Below are positions 18,599-29,380 of a DNA stretch of 64,000 bases, piece by piece; the first letter of the stretch is position 1, and the number at the start of each line of letters is the position of its first letter. The notes under the pieces are model-generated. The model was not told the origin of the DNA and searched no databases. It was given only the letters and a program-made list of their open reading frames with translations. Both the position numbers and the translations under genes were made by a program. Source of the DNA: Streptomyces sp. Tu 3180 (lineage in GTDB: Bacteria; Actinomycetota; Actinomycetes; Streptomycetales; Streptomycetaceae); assembly GCF_009852415.1 (NCBI RefSeq), contig NZ_WOXS01000002.1, forward strand, positions 6,116,001 to 6,180,000, written 5' to 3'.

Positions 18599-18632
18599 AA
18601 GAACACGGGTGAAAGAACACGGGTGAAAGAAC
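18591..18632. repeat. Three perfect tandem copies of a 14-bp unit
   Basis: The unit ACGGGTGAAAGAAC occurs at 18591-18604, 18605-18618 and 18619-18632 without mismatch. It overlaps the stop codon of the DUF4192 gene. The unit is not a multiple of three. Confidence 0.95.
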
Positions 18633-18848
18633 AGGGGGAACCGATGACCGGAGGGGCGGGGCGCGGAGGGTCCCGGCGGGCGGGAGGGCAGACGGGCGGC
18701 CGACTCGGTTCCGCCGTGGACGCAGAGGGCGCCGGCTGACCGCGGTCGAGCCTGTGACCAGGTGGGACGCGGTACCGCCGGGCAGCCGGCAGGGCGTGCC
18801 GGAGCGAAGTGGACCGGCCGCCGAGGCGGTCGGCGAAGGGAGTGTTTA

Positions 18849-18870
18849 TCGTCAGGCAGACGACTATGAT
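18849..18870 (+). promoter_or_regulatory. Promoter -10 with adjacent inverted repeat, candidate autoregulatory operator
   Basis: TCGTC-N5-GACGA (18849-18863) directly abuts TATGAT (18865-18870), which lies 6 nt before the ATG of the Nudix gene. The arrangement fits a leaderless promoter occluded by a dimeric regulator, possibly the Nudix/winged-helix protein itself. Confidence 0.55.
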
Positions 18871-18876
18871 CGCCGC

Positions 18877-19635
18877 ATGCCCTACGATCCGTCAGCCTTT
18901 CCGCCCTTCGCCGTCACCGTGGACCTGGTCGTGCTGACCGTGCGCCGCCATGCTCTGTGTGCGCTGGCGGTGCGCAGGGGGGAACCGCCCTTCCAGGGGT
19001 GCTGGGCCCTCCCCGGCGGCTTCGTACGGGCCGACGAGGACCTGGCGCAGGCGGCGGCGCGGGAACTGGCCGAGGAGACGGGGCTGAGTGTGCACGACCC
19101 GGCCGTCCCCGCCCAGGACAACGGCGCTCACCTGGAACAGCTCGCCACGTACGGCGATCCCGAACGCGACCCCCGGATGCGCGTCGTCAGCGTCGCGCAC
19201 CTGGCCCTCGCCCCCGACCTGCCCGCACCCCGGGCGGGCGGTGACGCCAGCAACGCACGCTGGGCGCCGGTCGAGGAACTGCTGCAGCAGGGCGGTCACG
19301 GCCGGGAGGGCGAGCCGGTCGCGCCGCTCGCCTTCGACCACGCCCGGATCCTGGCGGACGGGGTGGAGCGCGCCCGGTCCAAGATCGAGTACTCGTCGCT
19401 GGCGACGGCCTTCTGCCCGCCCGAGTTCACCGTCGGTGAGCTGCGCCGTGTCTACGAGGCGGTGTGGGGCGTGGCACTCGACCCGCGCAACTTCCACCGC
19501 AAGGTGACCGGCACACCGGGCTTCCTGGTCCCCACCGGTGGCACGACCACCCGCCAGGGCGGTCGTCCCGCCCAGCTCTTCCGGGCCGGCGGAGCCACCC
19601 TGCTCAACCCCCCGATGCTGCGCCCCGAAGTCTGA
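18877..19635 (+). CDS. Nudix hydrolase with C-terminal winged-helix domain (NrtR-like)
   Basis: A 252-residue protein. The Nudix box is intact at residues 48-70 (G-x5-E-x7-REL-AEE-TGL), so ADP-ribose or NAD-related pyrophosphatase activity is possible. Residues ~165-245 (KIEYSSLATAFCPPEFTVGELRRVY segment onward, then NFHRKVTGTPGFLVPTG) match the DNA-binding half of NrtR-type regulators of NAD metabolism. ATG 18877 is chosen over a more upstream GTG at 18754 because of the -10 hexamer 6 nt before it. No NAD biosynthesis gene is adjacent, so the regulon is not local. Many NrtR proteins have degenerate boxes; here it is conserved. Confidence 0.9.
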   Translation: MPYDPSAFPPFAVTVDLVVLTVRRHALCALAVRRGEPPFQGCWALPGGFVRADEDLAQAAARELAEETGLSVHDPAVPAQDNGAHLEQLATYGDPERDPRMRVVSVAHLALAPDLPAPRAGGDASNARWAPVEELLQQGGHGREGEPVAPLAFDHARILADGVERARSKIEYSSLATAFCPPEFTVGELRRVYEAVWGVALDPRNFHRKVTGTPGFLVPTGGTTTRQGGRPAQLFRAGGATLLNPPMLRPEV

Positions 19636-19746
19636 CGCGCAGAGCGCGGCCGCGCGGGGAAGCGAACGGCGAACACGGGTTTGGCAAGGTCGATTTCCTC
19701 GTCGGCAGCGGACCTCACGGTGCCCGGAAAACCCGATATGGCACGC

Positions 19747-19752
19747 TATCTT
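19747..19752 (+). promoter_or_regulatory. Candidate -10 element for a leaderless transcript
   Basis: TATCTT lies 7 nt before GTG 19760, and no Shine-Dalgarno is present. Confidence 0.45.
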
Positions 19753-19759
19753 GCTTCGG

Positions 19760-21874
19760 GTGATCCAGGCCATCGGACTGACCAGCAGCCCTCGCAAAGA
19801 GCTTCCGCCCGCCGTCGACGACGTCTCCTTCGAGGCTCCCGCGGGTCGCGTCACCGCGTTGCTCGGAGCGCCGGGCGCCGGTAAGACGACAGTGCTCGGA
19901 CTCATGCTCGAGCTCCAACCGGGCCGTGGGATCACCTACTTCAAGGAACGCCCGCTGCACCGGATCGCCCATCCCGTACGTGAGGTCGGCGTACTGCTGG
20001 GCGACGTGCCGGGCCATCCCGCCCGCACGGTCCGCGGGCACCTCCGCATGCTGTGTGCCGCCGCGGGTGTCCCGGCCCGCCGTGCCGACGAAGTCCTCGA
20101 AGCGGTGGAGCTGGTGAGCCTGCGCGACGAACGCCTCGGCACCCTGTCGCGCGGCATGGACCGCAGGCTCGGACTGGCCTGTGCACTGCTGGCGGACCCG
20201 CACACGCTCGTGCTCGACGAGCCCGCGCACGGACTCTCCGCCCGTGAGCGCCGGTGGCTCCACGGCATGCTCCGGGCGTACGCGGACCAGGGGGGCACCG
20301 TCCTGTACACGACGGCCGATCCCAAGGAGGCAGCGCGGACCGCGGACCGCGTGGTCACGCTGGAGCGCGGGAAGCTCGTCGCCGACCAGGAGACCGGGGA
20401 CTTCTCGCGCACCCGGCTGCGCCCCCGCGTCGCCGTCCGCAGCCCGTACGCGGCTCGCCTCTCCGCGCTGCTCGCGAAGGAAGCCCGCGCCGCGCGGCGC
20501 TCCGTGGAGGTCGTCCCGGAGGCCGGCAACCGCCTCTGTGTCTACGGCAGTACCTGTGCGGAGGTCGGCGAGACCGCGTTCCGGCACGGCATCGTCGTGC
20601 ACCAACTCGCGGACGAGATCGGAGACATGGGGCCCGGAGCGGGCTTTGCCGACCCGCCCCGGACCGCCGGTGACGAAGCGGAGTCCCGAACCGGCCGTCC
20701 GCAACGGGCCACGGACGAACCGGCGGCTCCGGCCACGGACGAACCAGCGGTCCCGGACGCCGACGCGTCGGTGACCCCGGGCGCGGACGTGCCTGTGGTC
20801 CCCGTCACCGACGCGCCGACGGCCCTGGACGCTGACGTGCCCGTACTCCTCACCGCCGACGCGCCGTCGCCCTCCGTAGTGGAAGCGGCGGACGACCGAC
20901 GGCCGGCCCCCTCCCCGGTGCCACGACACCATGCCGACGCTCCGGCCGACAGCGGCTCGTCCGCCTCCGCGCCCTCCGGCCGGCAGGCGCCAGGGGCTCC
21001 TGCCGCCGGGGAGTCCCACCGCCCCGCCTCGGCCCCCGCGGGCCGGCCCGACCGCGCCCCCGGCACCCGGGCGGAACTTCCGCCTCCGCTCTCCGTCCGG
21101 CGCCTCCCCGGCCCTCTCCGCCCCCTTCGTTATGAGATCCGCCGCGCCACGGGCGTCCCCACGGGGTTCCTCGTCGGGGCCGCCGTGCTCGTCGTGTCCG
21201 CGCTCACCGCCGTGCTGCTGGCGCGCATCGGGCACACTCCGCAACCGCGCCTGCTGGCCGCGTGGCCGCGGGAGTTGCCACTGCCGCCCGCGGCGCTCGG
21301 GGCGGGGCTGCTCGGCGCGCTGGCCTTCGGCGACGAGTTCCGCCACCCCGCCCTGGCGGCGGACCGCGGCACCGTGCCCCGGCGGCTGGGGCTGCTGGTC
21401 GCCAAGCTCCTCGTCGCCTCGGTCACCGCGCTGGTGCTGGCCGTCCTGACCGTCGGGTGCGACGCCGGACTGCTCTATCTCCTCCACGGCCCGGAGGTCG
21501 TGGAGGTTCCCGCCGACTGGGTCCCGCTGAGTGCCGGCTGGCTCGGACTCGTGATCGGGTGCGCCTGCGCCGGTGTGCTGGCCGCGGGCGTCTTCCGGTC
21601 CACCACCGCCGGGTTCGCCGCGGTCGTCGCCGTACCCCTCCTCGTCGTGCCCCTCGTGCGCAAGGTGCTGGAAGGGCCGTCGCTGCCCACGGCGATCGGG
21701 CTGCCGACGCGGGTGCGGGAGGGGTCGCCGCTCCGGTGGCCCTTCGGAGGGGAACGCCGTCTGGAGGCGGTGCTGCGGGTGATCGCCCAACCCGTGGGAG
21801 GCGCGCTGATGTTGTCACTGGCGGTGCTGCTCTGCGCCTATCTGTTCACCACACTGCGGAGCAGGGTCCGATGA
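19760..21874 (+). CDS. ABC transporter: ATPase fused to membrane domain through a long low-complexity linker
   Basis: A 704-residue single-chain exporter-like protein. The ATPase (1-~290) has Walker A GAPGAGKT (36-43), a degenerate signature LSRGM in place of LSGGQ, and Walker B LVLDEP. Residues ~295-445 form an Asp/Pro/Ala/Thr-rich linker with imperfect TDEPA/TDAP/DADVP repeats. The C-terminal ~240 residues hold about six transmembrane segments in the style of ABC-2 membrane proteins. Two such chains would give a full transporter. GTG 19760 follows a -10-like hexamer. It ends 163 nt before whiH and keeps that position in streptomycetes as I recall it; the substrate is unknown. Confidence 0.85.
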   Translation: MIQAIGLTSSPRKELPPAVDDVSFEAPAGRVTALLGAPGAGKTTVLGLMLELQPGRGITYFKERPLHRIAHPVREVGVLLGDVPGHPARTVRGHLRMLCAAAGVPARRADEVLEAVELVSLRDERLGTLSRGMDRRLGLACALLADPHTLVLDEPAHGLSARERRWLHGMLRAYADQGGTVLYTTADPKEAARTADRVVTLERGKLVADQETGDFSRTRLRPRVAVRSPYAARLSALLAKEARAARRSVEVVPEAGNRLCVYGSTCAEVGETAFRHGIVVHQLADEIGDMGPGAGFADPPRTAGDEAESRTGRPQRATDEPAAPATDEPAVPDADASVTPGADVPVVPVTDAPTALDADVPVLLTADAPSPSVVEAADDRRPAPSPVPRHHADAPADSGSSASAPSGRQAPGAPAAGESHRPASAPAGRPDRAPGTRAELPPPLSVRRLPGPLRPLRYEIRRATGVPTGFLVGAAVLVVSALTAVLLARIGHTPQPRLLAAWPRELPLPPAALGAGLLGALAFGDEFRHPALAADRGTVPRRLGLLVAKLLVASVTALVLAVLTVGCDAGLLYLLHGPEVVEVPADWVPLSAGWLGLVIGCACAGVLAAGVFRSTTAGFAAVVAVPLLVVPLVRKVLEGPSLPTAIGLPTRVREGSPLRWPFGGERRLEAVLRVIAQPVGGALMLSLAVLLCAYLFTTLRSRVR

Positions 21875-21894
21875 CGACCGTCCGTGCATGGATC

Positions 21895-21914
21895 GTTACG
21901 ATCCTGGCCGTAAC
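21895..21914. other. Inverted repeat upstream of whiH
   Basis: GTTACG-N8-CGTAAC is a perfect 6-bp dyad just after the ABC transporter gene and 24 nt before the putative sigma-WhiG -10. It may be a weak terminator or a regulator site. Confidence 0.4.
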
Positions 21915-21920
21915 TTCCCG

Positions 21921-21945
21921 TAAGCGGCCCGTTTCTTTCCGATAA
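21921..21945 (+). promoter_or_regulatory. Putative sigma-WhiG-type promoter of whiH
   Basis: TCCGATAA (21938-21945) matches 7 of 8 positions of the flagellar/WhiG-type -10 GCCGATAA. TAAG (21921-21924) resembles the TAAA -35, although the 13-nt spacer is shorter than the usual ~15. whiH of S. coelicolor is known to depend on sigma-WhiG. Confidence 0.65.
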
Positions 21946-21961
21946 GGCGTCAATTGCGATG

Positions 21962-21977
21962 GGGTGAGCGATCACCC
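21962..21977. promoter_or_regulatory. Inverted repeat in the whiH leader, candidate WhiH operator
   Basis: GGGTGA-N4-TCACCC is a perfect dyad 17 nt downstream of the putative -10. GntR/FadR proteins bind short dyads, and whiH is reported to repress itself, so this is a plausible autoregulatory site. Confidence 0.5.
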
Positions 21978-22037
21978 TTTCGTGTGCTTTTCACCAAAGA
22001 CCTCAAGGGAGTTGGGAACGGCGCCGACAAAGGATGC

Positions 22038-22925
22038 GTGAGTACCCTTGCGCACACCATGATGACCGCCGCCCGCTCCGCAGACTCCGGCCTCGCGAAC
22101 CCGGGCGAACTCGACCGCTACCCCTATGCCGAGGCGCCCGCCGCCGACCGCGTCGGGGCCCCCGCCTGGGACGGAGCGGATCCGGAGCTGGGCCGCGTGA
22201 ACCGGCGTGCCGCGGGCAGCCGTGGACGCGGGCTGCACGGCCAACTCGTCCAGCAGTTGGGTCAGATGATCGTTTCCGGCGATCTGGGCGCCGACCGTCC
22301 ACTGGTGCCCGAGGAGATCGGCCAGCGCTTCGAGGTCTCCCGCACCGTCGTCCGCGAGTCGCTCCGCGTCCTGGAGGCCAAGGGCCTGGTCAGCGCGCGC
22401 CCGAACGTCGGCACGCGCGTGCGCCCCGTCAGTGACTGGAACCTGCTCGACCCGGACATCATCGAGTGGCGGGCCTTCGGGCCGCAGCGCGACGACCAGC
22501 GCCGTGAGCTCAGCGAGCTGCGCTGGACGATCGAGCCGCTCGCCGCCCGCCTGGCGGCCGGCCACGGGCGCGAGGACGTCCAGCAGCGCCTGTCCGACAT
22601 GGTGGAGATCATGGGGCACGCGATGGGGCAGGGCGACGCGCTCACGTTCGCCCGTGCCGACTCCGAGTTCCATGCGCTGCTCATCCAGATCGCCGGCAAC
22701 CGCATGCTGGAGCACCTTTCCGGGATCGTGTCCGCCGCGCTGCAGGTCTCGGGCGGTCCGGTCACGGGCTGTGAGCGGCCCAGCGAGGCGTCGCTGGCGC
22801 ACCACGGCAGGATCGTCGAGGCCCTCGCCGACGGCGACGGCGCGGCGGCCGAGGCGGCCATGCGCCAGCTCCTCACGATCCACCCCGGGGTGGAACGCGT
22901 GGTGCCCGCCCCGCGCGAGCACTGA
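22038..22925 (+). CDS. whiH: WhiH, GntR/FadR-family sporulation regulator
   Basis: A 295-residue regulator needed for sporulation septation in aerial hyphae. A winged helix (~65-135, including LVPEEIGQRFEVSRTVVRES and a wing ending in PNVGTRV) is followed by an FCD ligand-binding domain (~150-280) with the metal/carboxylate-site histidine pattern (ADSEFHALLIQIAGN ... HHGRIVEAL). GTG 22038 is chosen because AAAGGA precedes it; ATG 22059 is an in-frame alternative. It sits directly upstream of hrdB, as in S. coelicolor. A sigma-WhiG-like promoter and a perfect dyad lie in its leader, and a 20-bp hairpin separates it from hrdB. Confidence 0.93.
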   Translation: MSTLAHTMMTAARSADSGLANPGELDRYPYAEAPAADRVGAPAWDGADPELGRVNRRAAGSRGRGLHGQLVQQLGQMIVSGDLGADRPLVPEEIGQRFEVSRTVVRESLRVLEAKGLVSARPNVGTRVRPVSDWNLLDPDIIEWRAFGPQRDDQRRELSELRWTIEPLAARLAAGHGREDVQQRLSDMVEIMGHAMGQGDALTFARADSEFHALLIQIAGNRMLEHLSGIVSAALQVSGGPVTGCERPSEASLAHHGRIVEALADGDGAAAEAAMRQLLTIHPGVERVVPAPREH

Positions 22926-22998
22926 CCGCGTTCCGCGGGCGGCGCGGTCCGGCGTGCCATCCCCCTCCTGTGGCAGCGCCCCACCGATGAGCCGTCCC

Positions 22999-23045
22999 CC
23001 GTCGGACCCCGCGGGATCATCTGAGGATCCCGCGGGGTCCGACGG
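22999..23045. terminator. 20-bp perfect hairpin terminator between whiH and hrdB
   Basis: GTCGGACCCCGCGGGATC (23001-23018) pairs perfectly with 23026-23043, and two more C-G pairs extend it to 22999/23045. The loop is ATCTGAG. This insulates the housekeeping sigma gene from whiH transcription. Confidence 0.9.
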
Positions 23046-23351
23046 CGAGCAGGAGCCGCGAGGTCCGGAGAGGCATCGCTCTCGCCCCCGAATGAAGCTT
23101 TTTGCCCGTATTTGACAGCTTCTGAATATTACGCGGTGTGACTCGGGCCACGCGGATTGGGCGTAACGCTCCCGGGAGGAACGCGATGACCTAAGAGGTG
23201 ACAGCCGCGGAGGGAATACGGACGCCGTCGAAGGCGCTGTGCATCTCCCGGCCCCCGCCCGCGCCGTCGGCCCATCCCCAAGCCGGCGGTCGGCTCCTGT
23301 CCACTGTGGACGGGGCCGGAAGCCGTTTTCCAACGTTCCGAGAGGTTGTTC
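23046..23351 (+). promoter_or_regulatory. hrdB upstream region
   Basis: A ~306-nt non-coding leader/promoter region. A TTGACA hexamer (23112-23117) in an AT-rich patch is the best -35 candidate, although no clean TANNNT follows at 17-18 nt. hrdB of Streptomyces is known to be driven largely by the ECF sigma factor ShbA, so a non-HrdB-type promoter is expected. I cannot assign the exact -10. Confidence 0.45.
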
Positions 23352-24878
<1,527 letters not shown>

Positions 24879-24915
24879 GTCCCGCCCGCGGCGCCGCACG
24901 GGCGCACGGCACCGA

Positions 24916-24955
24916 CGCGAAGGCCCGGCCCCCAAGAGGGGGCCGGGCCTTCGCG
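24916..24955. terminator. hrdB terminator
   Basis: An 18-bp perfect stem: GCGAAGGCCCGGCCCCC (24917-24933) pairs with 24938-24954, with an outer C-G pair and an AAGA loop. Confidence 0.92.
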
Positions 24956-25030
24956 CTGTGCGCGGGTGCGAGCCGTGACGGGGTGGATCACTCTGGGTGT
25001 CCCACGATCACCCCTGTGTGAGGAGTGCGC

Positions 25031-25867
25031 ATGCGTCGTCGTCTTGTCCGGGCCCTGGCCCGGCCTCTGGTCCTCGCGGCCGCCACGGCCGTCATACCGA
25101 TGGCCTCGGCCGCCCCGGCGGCCGCCGACAGCATCGTCGTCGGCGGCTTCCCGGTCGATGCGCTGGAAAGTCCGTGGACCGTGGCGCTGTCCAGCCGTGA
25201 CCGGTTCGGGGGTACGCGAGCCGGGCAGTTCTGCGGAGGCGTGGCGGTCGGCCGGACCACCGTGCTCACGGCTGCCCACTGCATGGACGAGGAGTTGCTG
25301 GGGGGATCGCCGGACCGGGTGCCCGACCTCAGGGTCATCACAGGACGCACGGACCTGCTCTCGGACCGGGGCCGGGAGATCGCCGTGCGCGACACCTGGG
25401 TGAATCCGGTGTACGACGGTGTCACCAACTCCGGCGACTTCGCCGTGCTCACCCTGGCCGAGCCGCTCCCGTCGGGTTCGGTCATCGCCATGGCGGGGGC
25501 GGGCGACCCCGCGTACCGGGCGGGCACGGGGGCCACCGTCTACGGGTGGGGGGACACCACGGGCTCCGGCACCTACGCGGGCAGCCTGCACGCGGCACGC
25601 GTGCGTGTGCAGCCCGACACGCTGTGCGAGAGGGCTTATCCGGGCGGTCCCGACGGGACGTACCGCGCCGAGACGATGCTGTGCGCGGGAGAGACGTCAG
25701 GGGGCCGGGACGCCTGCCAGGGGGACAGCGGGGGGCCGCTGGTGGCCCAGGGACGGCTGATAGGCCTCGTGTCCTGGGGTGCGGGCTGCGGCTGGGCGGA
25801 CAGCCCCGGGGTGTACACGAGGGTGTCCGAGGTGGTGCGGGCCCTCGGGTGGGCGCGGGCCGGCTGA
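25031..25867 (+). CDS. Secreted trypsin-like serine protease (S1 family)
   Basis: A 278-residue precursor. A Sec signal peptide (MRRRLVRALARPLVLAAATA, cleavage near APAAA/D at ~33) leads into VVGG (~37-40), the typical S1 mature-type N-terminus. The triad is His83 (TAAHC), Asp136 (NSGDFAVL) and Ser233 (GDSGGP). Asp227, six residues before the Ser, gives trypsin-like (Lys/Arg) specificity. Cysteine pairs around His83, 199/219 and 229/257 suggest disulphides. ATG 25031 has AGGAG 5 nt upstream. Monocistronic, with a hairpin terminator downstream. Confidence 0.94.
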   Translation: MRRRLVRALARPLVLAAATAVIPMASAAPAAADSIVVGGFPVDALESPWTVALSSRDRFGGTRAGQFCGGVAVGRTTVLTAAHCMDEELLGGSPDRVPDLRVITGRTDLLSDRGREIAVRDTWVNPVYDGVTNSGDFAVLTLAEPLPSGSVIAMAGAGDPAYRAGTGATVYGWGDTTGSGTYAGSLHAARVRVQPDTLCERAYPGGPDGTYRAETMLCAGETSGGRDACQGDSGGPLVAQGRLIGLVSWGAGCGWADSPGVYTRVSEVVRALGWARAG

Positions 25868-25925
25868 GGGGACGCGGAAGGCGCCCACGGGTCCGAGACG
25901 GTCCCGGCGGACTTCTCGGCGCGAG

Positions 25926-25966
25926 ACGGGCGGCTGCCTCCCGGAAGGGGATGGGCAGCCGCCCGT
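25926..25966. terminator. Hairpin terminator between convergent genes
   Basis: ACGGGCGGCTGCC (25926-25938) pairs perfectly with GGCAGCCGCCCGT (25954-25966). The 15-nt loop can pair further internally. It serves the protease gene and probably the facing small gene. Confidence 0.8.
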
Positions 25967-26020
25967 TCGCCGGCCTGTGCCGGGCTGGCTCGTCGTCGGA
26001 CGCGAAGTGTCGGCGCTCTG

Positions 26021-26251
26021 TCAGCGCTCTTCGTCGGGCGCGGTCGCCGGAGGGGCGGTCAGCCGCTCCGTCTCGTCCTGTATCTCAGCGGCGATCTTCT
26101 TGAGTTCCGGCTCGAACTTGCGGCCGTGGTGGGCGCAGAAGAGCAGTTCTCCGCCGCTCAGCAGGACGACGCGCAGGTATGCCTGGGCGCCGCAGCGGTC
26201 GCAGCGATCGGCGGCCGTCAGCGGGCTCGCGGGGGTCAGAACAGTAGTCAC
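26021..26251 (-). CDS. Small zinc-ribbon-like protein (DUF7455-like)
   Basis: A 76-residue protein conserved in actinobacteria. It has CDRCGAQA (CxxC) near residue 17 and CAHHGRKF (CxxH) near 39, consistent with a single zinc-binding knuckle, and an acidic C-terminal helix. The GTG start at 26251 is preceded by AGAAGAGG. It is divergent from parE across a 442-nt gap. Function unknown. Confidence 0.85.
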   Translation of the reverse strand: MTTVLTPASPLTAADRCDRCGAQAYLRVVLLSGGELLFCAHHGRKFEPELKKIAAEIQDETERLTAPPATAPDEER

Positions 26252-26693
26252 GTCGCCTCTTCTCTAGCTCGACGAGCTGTCGTACCAGGGTCAACATCCA
26301 ACCAGCCCCAAAACGTTCCCGCTCGTGGCTTCTCTTCGAAAAAATCTTTCCGAGATGGCTGGTTGTTGCCGGTTGGCGGCGAATGTGCCGTAGTGCGTGT
26401 CGGATGTGCCGTACGGATTCGCGTTCGTATGGGTGGTTCGCCCTCCCGGCCGGGTTGCCGGTTGTTCATGAGGACGTGCCCGGAGCCTAAATGGTTCATG
26501 CCTGGAAGGGAACGTGATGTGTGCTTCACTCCACCGAGGGATCGAACAAGCATGCGACTCTCGACTAGGCTGGACTTCGGACGAGGGTGGCGCTTCAACG
26601 GCTCTACCAGGCCTCGGTACCCTCTCACCGGTGACTGAAGCCGCGCCCTTACCCACGAGGGCCCCATCTGAAATTCAGCGAGGAGCGAACCGC
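26252..26693. promoter_or_regulatory. Long divergent regulatory region upstream of parE
   Basis: 442 nt without a gene. Two -10-like hexamers point toward parE: TAGGCT (26566-26571) and TACCCT (26618-26623). The second lies 7 nt before an in-frame GTG at 26631, so a leaderless longer ParE form is possible. The stretch 26325-26420 is unusually AT-rich for this chromosome and may hold the divergent promoter for the zinc-ribbon gene. Confidence 0.45.
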
Positions 26694-28817
<2,124 letters not shown>

Positions 28818-28870
28818 CGGGCGTGCCGGGTGTGCCCACGGCGGACCGGGTCACCTGATGGGGTGAAGAG

Positions 28871-28903
28871 GAACGGGAAGAAGAGTCGGGGATCTTCCCG
28901 TTC
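28871..28903. terminator. parE terminator hairpin
   Basis: 11-bp stem GAACGGGAAGA / TCTTCCCGTTC with an 11-nt loop, followed by a short T-containing tail. Confidence 0.75.
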
Positions 28904-28918
28904 TGTCCATCCTTGGGC

Positions 28919-29380
28919 ATGCAGTCAAGCAACTCGGGGGACGTGAGGTACGACGATCCCTGGTACGACGCCCTCGCCTCGGGCTGGGGGGAGTCCGCCG
29001 ACACGGGGACGCCGGCGGTGGCGCCGTCGGCGCGGGAGGAGGCCCGGGCCGCGGCCGACGTCTACCTCGAGGTCCAGCGCAGCGAGGCCTTCCAGGAGGT
29101 GCGCAGCCGGTACCGGAGGTTCGTGGTCCCGGCCGTCGTGATCTTCTTCACCTGGTACGTGGCGTACGTCGTGACGGCCACCACCGCGCCGGAGTGGATG
29201 GCGCGGCCCGTGGCGGGCGCCGTGAACGCGGGGATGCTGGCGGGGCTCGGACAGTTCCTGACCACCTTCCTGCTCACCTGGGCCTATGCGCGGCACGCGC
29301 GGCTGCGCAGGGACCGGGCGGCGCTGGACCTGCGCTGGGACACCCAGGAGCTGGCGCGGGGGAAGGGCGACGCGGCATGA
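28919..29380 (+). CDS. DUF485 family small membrane protein, partner of the ActP-like symporter
   Basis: A 153-residue protein. A soluble acidic N-terminus (~1-60) precedes two transmembrane helices (VVPAVVIFFTWYVAYVVTA and MLAGLGQFLTTFLLTWAYA) and a basic cytoplasmic tail. DUF485 proteins are encoded next to SSS-family monocarboxylate symporters (YjcH-ActP arrangement in E. coli). Its TGA overlaps the ATG of the symporter (ATGA), so the two are translationally coupled. ATG 28919 lacks a good ribosome-binding site. Confidence 0.9.
   Translation: MQSSNSGDVRYDDPWYDALASGWGESADTGTPAVAPSAREEARAAADVYLEVQRSEAFQEVRSRYRRFVVPAVVIFFTWYVAYVVTATTAPEWMARPVAGAVNAGMLAGLGQFLTTFLLTWAYARHARLRRDRAALDLRWDTQELARGKGDAA

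Noticed and set aside
18591..18632. Tandem repeat considered as a CRISPR-like array
   Set aside because: The 14-bp units are contiguous with no spacers and no cas genes are nearby.
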